The position numbers were made by a program, and so were the translations under genes. Shown piece by piece: positions 15,184 to 19,050 of a stretch of 19,050 nucleotides of DNA. The DNA lies in assembly GCA_945873715.1 (NCBI GenBank), contig CAMCFL010000006.1, positions 1 to 19,050 on the forward strand, given 5' to 3'. Each line of letters opens with the position of its first letter. Within the stretch, counting starts at the first letter, position 1. The DNA is from Akkermansia muciniphila. Lineage in GTDB: Bacteria > Verrucomicrobiota > Verrucomicrobiia > Limisphaerales > UBA9464. A model generated the notes under the pieces. The model ran no database searches and had not been told where the DNA came from. It was given only the letters and a program-made list of their open reading frames with translations.

Positions 15184-16614
15184 TCATCTTTTCTCCAGGC
15201 TGAAATCTTCAATGGCGTAGCCGGCCTTGGTCACGCGCGGCGGTTCCGAGGTATCCCCGGCGTCCCGTCCGGTCTCCACCCGATACGCCGCATCCCGCGC
15301 CCCGGCATGCAGCAGACAGGCGATGATGTCGGCGATGTCGTCGTCATTGCGCACCGGCAGGTCGGCGAGGTTTGTCCGGGTGCCGGCACCGCCCGGCAAC
15401 CGTTCCACGAACCGGTTCGCCCGGATCACATTCAACGTATCTCTCAGGTTCGATCCCAGCTCGGCCATCGCTTCGTCTACTTCGGATTCGGAAATGTCGT
15501 CGCCCACCGGTTCCAGTTCGCCTGCCAGCCGCCGCAACCGCGGCCGGTAAAGGGAATCCGAGGACAACAATCCGGAATCCACCACCGAGATCACCGGGAG
15601 GTTCAGGTCTTCCGTGATCTCGTGGAGACGTCCACCCGACACCTGGGAATCGACCTGCTGGAACACCGACTGCACCCGTTCCCGCAGCGCGGAACTGGTC
15701 TCCTGCAGATATCGCAGTCGGGCAAAGGCCCGACGGGCAAAATCCGCCGCCCGACGATCCAGCGCGTCCGCCAGCGGCACCACCGAATCCAGCAACCTCG
15801 CCAGGTCATCCAGACGCAACCGGATCTCGGAACTCGCCGTGGGCGCGTCCACCTGCGGACTGCGCCGGAGCCGTTCCCGCTGCATCAGATCCAGCACCCG
15901 TTCGTCGGTGCCCACCTCATCGAGCCGACGTCGGGCCAGCAGGATCCGGCTGGGAAGCCGGGCCCGGACCAACTCGCGATAGCAGGCGTGACCGATGGTC
16001 TCGCTGAAGTCGTCGTACAGGACGGCGAGGTTTTCCCGCAGGGTTTGCGACGCCACCAACCGGCGCGTGTGACGCTCGATCCCATTCTCCATCTGCCGCA
16101 GTTCCCGCAGGCCTTGTCGCACGTTGGAGAGGCAGGCTTCGAGATCGGCAAAGCCCTGTTCGCCGAAGGCATCCGGATTGAGCAACTGCGAGCAGGCGAT
16201 CTGCAGGCGATCGGTGAACTGACCGTGATCCCCCCGCGCCATCTGCCGGATCGCCGCCAGCATCAGTTCCGCCGACGGATTCAGCAGGACCAACCGTTGC
16301 CAATCCGACCGCATCGGTTCGAGCAACCATCGGGTCTCGACCAGACGCCGCAGGACGAGGGTGGCCTGACCCGATGCCGTCGCCCCTTCGCTCGCGGCAT
16401 CGGGGAACTCCTCGCGGACTTCGAACTCCGGATGTTCCCGCAACCGTTCCTCCACCAGGGCGGCGGCCTCGCTGCGGGACAGGTGCCCGGCTTCTTCAAG
16501 GGCCGGAGCCAGACGATCGAGGACATCCAGGTACAACGCGGCATTCCGACCTGCGAGCAAACCGAAGAACTCGCGCGGAACCTCGTTGAACAACTGGGCA
16601 CCCAGGAATGGCAT
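15184..16614 (-). CDS. jetA: Wadjet kleisin-like subunit JetA
   Basis: A 476-residue protein and the first gene of the operon. The N-terminus LFNEVPREFFGLLAGRNAAL (8-27), followed by a helical domain with LSRSEAAALVEERL, resembles the winged-helix start of type II JetA (DUF5716/PF18982-like). It lacks the HPAWRLLRA-type opening I associate with type I (DUF3375). The rest is helical, with coiled-coil-prone stretches (LDDLARLLDSVVPLADALDRRAADFARRAFARLRYL and following) and an acidic C-terminal third (ISESEVDEAMAELGSNL). JetA bridges the heads of the JetC dimer. The type assignment is from memory of family openings. The family call is supported by three unmistakable downstream partners. The ATG at 16614 follows tandem TTCACGG repeats and a 16-bp palindrome. 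Confidence 0.88.
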   Translation of the reverse strand: MPFLGAQLFNEVPREFFGLLAGRNAALYLDVLDRLAPALEEAGHLSRSEAAALVEERLREHPEFEVREEFPDAASEGATASGQATLVLRRLVETRWLLEPMRSDWQRLVLLNPSAELMLAAIRQMARGDHGQFTDRLQIACSQLLNPDAFGEQGFADLEACLSNVRQGLRELRQMENGIERHTRRLVASQTLRENLAVLYDDFSETIGHACYRELVRARLPSRILLARRRLDEVGTDERVLDLMQRERLRRSPQVDAPTASSEIRLRLDDLARLLDSVVPLADALDRRAADFARRAFARLRYLQETSSALRERVQSVFQQVDSQVSGGRLHEITEDLNLPVISVVDSGLLSSDSLYRPRLRRLAGELEPVGDDISESEVDEAMAELGSNLRDTLNVIRANRFVERLPGGAGTRTNLADLPVRNDDDIADIIACLLHAGARDAAYRVETGRDAGDTSEPPRVTKAGYAIEDFSLEKR

Positions 16615-16617
16615 CGT

Positions 16618-16654
16618 CCGTGAACCGTGAATCTGGTCCCCAGACTAGTCTGGG
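16618..16654 (-). promoter_or_regulatory. Candidate operator upstream of jetA
   Basis: CCCAGACTAGTCTGGG (16639-16654) is a perfect 16-bp palindrome starting 24 bases upstream of the jetA ATG. It overlaps a second dyad, TCTGG-TCC-CCAGA (16633-16645). Nearer the gene, CCGTGAACCGTGAA (16618-16631) is an exact 7-bp tandem. The palindrome is not one of the repeat families seen elsewhere in the window. That makes a dedicated regulator site, or a site read by a defence-island repressor, plausible but unproven. Confidence 0.4.
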
Positions 16655-16823
16655 CGGTGGGAAGCGGGGGAGTCCCAAGTTTCACCACCTTCGCGCCGCC
16701 TTCCCGGGACCGCGGGCGTCCCCGCCCGCTGCGGCTGCCCCGGAACACCGGATCGCCGCGGAGAAGCGGAGAAGCGGAGAAGCGGGGAGGAGAGGTCCCG
16801 CCGCCCTCCCAGGCCGAAACCGA

Positions 16824-16917
16824 CGAATCGAACGACACACCCGATCAAGCGGTTTGAAAACCCTTCAGGCCACCGCTTCCCCGCTTCTCCGCGGCCATTC
16901 CCCACCGCAATGCCGCC
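16824..16917 (+). repeat. R4 direct repeat, copy A (left of fic)
   Basis: This 94-base segment runs from CGAATCGAACGACAC to GGCCATTCCCC...AATGCCGCC and recurs at 18215-18307, to the right of fic, in the same orientation with about 80% identity and small gaps. It also pairs with the upstream GCCGCGGAGAAGCGG (near 16754), because it contains the complement CCGCTTCTCCGCGGC (16880-16894). Confidence 0.7.
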
Positions 16918-17018
16918 TTACTAAAGCCAGCCGTACGGATACCTGACGCCTGCCTCCTTGTTATTGTGAGCCTTTACTATGGCTGAAATTCCTGCTCTTA
17001 ATAACGCCAGCCAATCGC

Positions 17019-18209
17019 ATGGACGCGGTCTCCCCATCCACTCGTGCCGGTGTTCGGCGCCGTCAGGCGACCGGATACACCGCCTTTCTCCCGGCACCGC
17101 TGCCGCCGCTGCCACCGGTATTGCTGGCAGGAAACCTCACATTGCTGCTCTCGGAGGCGGATCGCGCCTTGGGCCGACTGGACGGATCCATCCTGACGCT
17201 CCCAAATCCGGACCTCTTCGTCTTCATGTACGTTCGGAAGGAGGCGGTACTCTCCAGCCAGATCGAGGGAACCCAGAGTTCCCTCCAGGATCTCCTGGCC
17301 GCCGAGGCGCAGATTCTCTCCCCGGCAGTTCCTCGCGACGTCGATGAGGTGGTCAACTACGTGGCAGCGATGAATTACGGATTGGAGCGCCTGAGGGATC
17401 TCCCGCTTTCAGTCCGCCTGATTCGGGAGATCCATGAAAAGCTTCTGCAGGGAGTTCGCGGCGGGCGCCTCACTCCCGGGGAATTCCGTCGATCGCAGAA
17501 CTGGATTGGCCCCGGGGGCTGCACGCTGAATGAGGCAACCTTCGTTCCGCCTCCCCCGGAGGATGTCCCGGAGTTTCTGAGCCACCTTGAAAAGTTTCTG
17601 CACTCACCCTCCGACCTCCCGCAGTTGGTCCAGATCGGCCTCGCTCACGTCCAGTTCGAGACCATCCACCCATTCCTCGATGGCAACGGTCGCATTGGCC
17701 GCCTCCTCATTACCTTTCTGCTTTGCCAACGAGACATCCTGAACAAGCCCGTTCTCTACCTTTCCCACTACTTCAAACGCCATCGGGCGGAATACTATGA
17801 GCGCCTCCAGGCCGTCCGTGATGCTGGGGATTGGGAAGGCTGGATCGCCTTCTTTCTTCGGGGTGTGGCCGAAGTCAGTGCCGAGGCCACCGATACGGCC
17901 CGCCGCATCATTGCGCTCCGAGAGAAACACCGGTTCCAGATCACCGAACGCCTCGGTCGAGCCGCCGGGAATGGACATCGCGTCCTCGAACAGCTCTTCA
18001 AGCGCCCGATCCTCGCCGTCACAGACGTTCAGCAGATCACCAAAACCACCTATCCGGCGGCCAACAATCTGGTCGGCCGGCTCAAGGACTTGGGGATCCT
18101 CATCGAATCCACCGGTTACGCACGGAACCGTCGGTTCCGGTACCAGCCGTACATCGACCTCTTTGCGGAGTTGGTAGATCCCGCACCCAAGGCCGACACC
18201 CCACGGTAA
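17019..18209 (+). CDS. Fic family AMP-transferase, class II (self-inhibited), with C-terminal winged helix
   Basis: A 396-residue protein. The N-terminal inhibitory helix motif SSQIEG (79-84, S-x-x-x-E-G with E83) identifies a class II Fic protein. The catalytic motif HPFLDGNGRIGR (217-228) is canonical, with catalytic H217, magnesium-binding D221 and the phosphate-binding NGR. The flap region GGCTLNEATFVPPPPEDVPE (166-185) is also present. The C-terminus (about 320-370, VTDVQQITKTTYPAANNLVGRLKDLGILIE) is a winged-helix domain typical of long Fic proteins and may bind DNA. It transfers AMP to a hydroxyl of an unknown target protein, or to itself, and may reverse this. There is no antitoxin gene beside it, consistent with the inhibitory helix being in cis. 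The ATG at 17019 leaves a usual-length N-terminus. It is transcribed away from the Wadjet operon and flanked by R4 direct repeats. Confidence 0.93.
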   Translation: MDAVSPSTRAGVRRRQATGYTAFLPAPLPPLPPVLLAGNLTLLLSEADRALGRLDGSILTLPNPDLFVFMYVRKEAVLSSQIEGTQSSLQDLLAAEAQILSPAVPRDVDEVVNYVAAMNYGLERLRDLPLSVRLIREIHEKLLQGVRGGRLTPGEFRRSQNWIGPGGCTLNEATFVPPPPEDVPEFLSHLEKFLHSPSDLPQLVQIGLAHVQFETIHPFLDGNGRIGRLLITFLLCQRDILNKPVLYLSHYFKRHRAEYYERLQAVRDAGDWEGWIAFFLRGVAEVSAEATDTARRIIALREKHRFQITERLGRAAGNGHRVLEQLFKRPILAVTDVQQITKTTYPAANNLVGRLKDLGILIESTGYARNRRFRYQPYIDLFAELVDPAPKADTPR

Positions 18210-18214
18210 GCCGG

Positions 18215-18307
18215 CGAACCGAACGACACGCCCCAATCCAGCCGATTGAAACCGTCGGGACACCGCTTCCCCGCTCCTCCGCGGCCATTTCCCACCCCAA
18301 TGCCGCC
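18215..18307 (+). repeat. R4 direct repeat, copy B (right of fic)
   Basis: The partner of 16824-16917, beginning six bases after the fic stop (CGAACCGAACGACAC) and ending in AATGCCGCC. The strongest block is CACCGCTTCCCCGCT-CCTCCGCGGCCATT. Together the two copies bracket fic and its promoter region (about 1.3 kb). Confidence 0.7.
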
Positions 18308-18408
18308 GGTACCACCGCTTTTCCCATCACCGGCAGTTGCGGAAATGGGCATCTCGGGCCACTAATTTCTCCGGCGTGCCGCGAAATGGCCCGCTAGGGT
18401 CATTGCGC

Positions 18409-19050
18409 GTGAAGAATATCGCTTCTTTCAGCCGGTTGGATGGTGCGGAACGCCTTGCTGCGTCTGCACCTGCCACTGCTTCGTGGACGGATCGCGTTGC
18501 CCGGCGTTTCGTTCGTCAGGTGCTCACCCCCATGCGCCGGGGCAGACTCGAAATGGTCGCACCGAACGGATCCATCGACTCCTTCGGCACCGGGGAAAAT
18601 GGCCCTGTGGCCCGCATGGTGGTCCGGGACCATCGATTCTACCGCCGGTGCGCGCGTTCGGGGGATATTGGGTTCGGCGAGGCCTATCAGGCGGGGGAGT
18701 GGGAGTCGGAAGATCTCGGGGCCGTGATCGGCTGGTTCTGTGCGAACACGGATTGTGCTCCGACGATGTCGGGATCGGAGAACCAGCCCTGGCATCTGCA
18801 GTTGTTTTCGCTGACCAACCGGATGCGTCACTGGCTGAATCGCAACACGCTTTCGGGTTCGAAGCACAACATCCACGCCCACTACGATCTCGGGAACCGG
18901 TTCTACGAACTGTGGCTGGATCCTTCCATGACCTATTCCGCGGCGCTGTTTGAATCGCCGGATCAGGAACTGGAAGCGGCGCAGATTGCCAAGTACGACC
19001 GACTCTGCCGTCACTTGCGCCTCCAGCCCGGACAGGAAGTCCTGGAGATC
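18409..19050 (+). CDS. Cyclopropane-fatty-acyl-phospholipid synthase family, 5' part
   Basis: An open frame with no stop, running to the window edge: 214 residues from the GTG at 18409. An upstream GTG at 18376 and a TTG at 18403 are alternative starts in the same frame. Features of the family are GFGEAYQAGEWES (88-100), NIHAHYDLGNRFYELWLD (154-171), PSMTYSAALF (172-181) and the start of the SAM-binding strand, GQEVLEI (208-214), where the window ends just before the expected GCGWG. Members methylate or cyclopropanate the double bonds of membrane lipid acyl chains using S-adenosylmethionine. The N-terminal 80 residues are those of the divergent bacterial branch rather than E. coli Cfa. The missing part should contain the rest of the Rossmann fold and the catalytic cysteine. 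No Shine-Dalgarno is evident. Confidence 0.88.
   Translation, partial: MKNIASFSRLDGAERLAASAPATASWTDRVARRFVRQVLTPMRRGRLEMVAPNGSIDSFGTGENGPVARMVVRDHRFYRRCARSGDIGFGEAYQAGEWESEDLGAVIGWFCANTDCAPTMSGSENQPWHLQLFSLTNRMRHWLNRNTLSGSKHNIHAHYDLGNRFYELWLDPSMTYSAALFESPDQELEAAQIAKYDRLCRHLRLQPGQEVLEI

Larger units (their letters stand above)
16615..17018. other. Gene-free divergent spacer between jetA and fic
   Basis: These 404 bases separate the jet operon (-) from fic (+) and hold no convincing coding frame. From the left come a regulatory-looking palindrome beside jetA, a GCGGGCG-TCCC-CGCCCGC hairpin (16712-16729), and a short run of GGAGAAGC units (about 16754-16789). R4 copy A follows, then a distinctly AT-richer stretch (16945-17000) just before fic that probably contains its promoter. 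No clear -35/-10 pair could be fixed there. Confidence 0.65.

Noticed and set aside
9446..16614. Housekeeping MukBEF or chromosomal condensin instead of Wadjet
   Set aside because: JetC is shorter than MukB, and the operon contains a Toprim nuclease with intact acidic motifs, which is specific to Wadjet.

Overview
The window is GC-rich, with dense coding on both strands and intergenic spaces full of palindromic repeats. It contains an M13 peptidase, an FtsX-type ABC exporter, a cyclopropane-fatty-acid-synthase relative and several families of REP-like repeats that spill into spurious ORF ends. This suits a Verrucomicrobiota-like chromosome (inference from overall character; there is no rRNA or marker gene to confirm it). 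No tRNA, rRNA or CRISPR array was seen.

Layout. 1-263: 3' end of a small conserved protein (+). 454-2760: a secreted M13 zinc metallopeptidase (-), followed one codon after its stop by an 87-residue C-terminal remnant of a major facilitator transporter. 2761-3173: gene-free, with two repeat families. 3174-3830: an unrecognised 218-aa protein (+). 3900-8018: a two-gene ABC exporter operon (LolD/MacB-type ATPase plus a 1133-aa, roughly ten-helix FtsX permease). 8198-8968: a two-helix membrane protein of unknown role (-). 8969-9445: a cluster of at least six separate hairpins and no gene.

9446-16614 is the most notable block: a complete four-gene Wadjet anti-plasmid defence operon on the minus strand, in the order jetA (16614) - jetB - jetC - jetD (9446). 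JetC is the SMC-like ATPase, JetA and JetB the kleisin-like and KITE-like partners, and JetD the Toprim nuclease. In the known systems JetABC extrudes loops on closed circular DNA and JetD cuts it. The N-terminus of JetA and the GDSDPAG motif of JetD look more like type II than type I Wadjet. All three spaces between the jet genes hold miniature repeat elements, in contrast to the tight or overlapping spacing usual for such operons. A 16-bp perfect palindrome lies 24 bp upstream of the jetA start.

17019-18209: a class II Fic AMP-transferase (+), bracketed by two diverged direct repeats of about 93 bp. 18409-19050: the 5' part of a cyclopropane-fatty-acyl-phospholipid synthase relative (+), cut by the window end.

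The intergenic repeats fall into at least five families: R1, a 59-bp double hairpin; R2, elements of about 130-200 bp with inverted ends made of 9-bp tandem units; R3, a 20-bp GGACTCGCGGAG-type arm; R4, the copies around fic; and R5, CCCGGGGTG hairpins. One R1 copy is nested inside an R2 element between jetC and jetD. Shine-Dalgarno sequences are weak or absent before most genes, so start choices rest on family lengths and on excluding repeat-derived N-termini.
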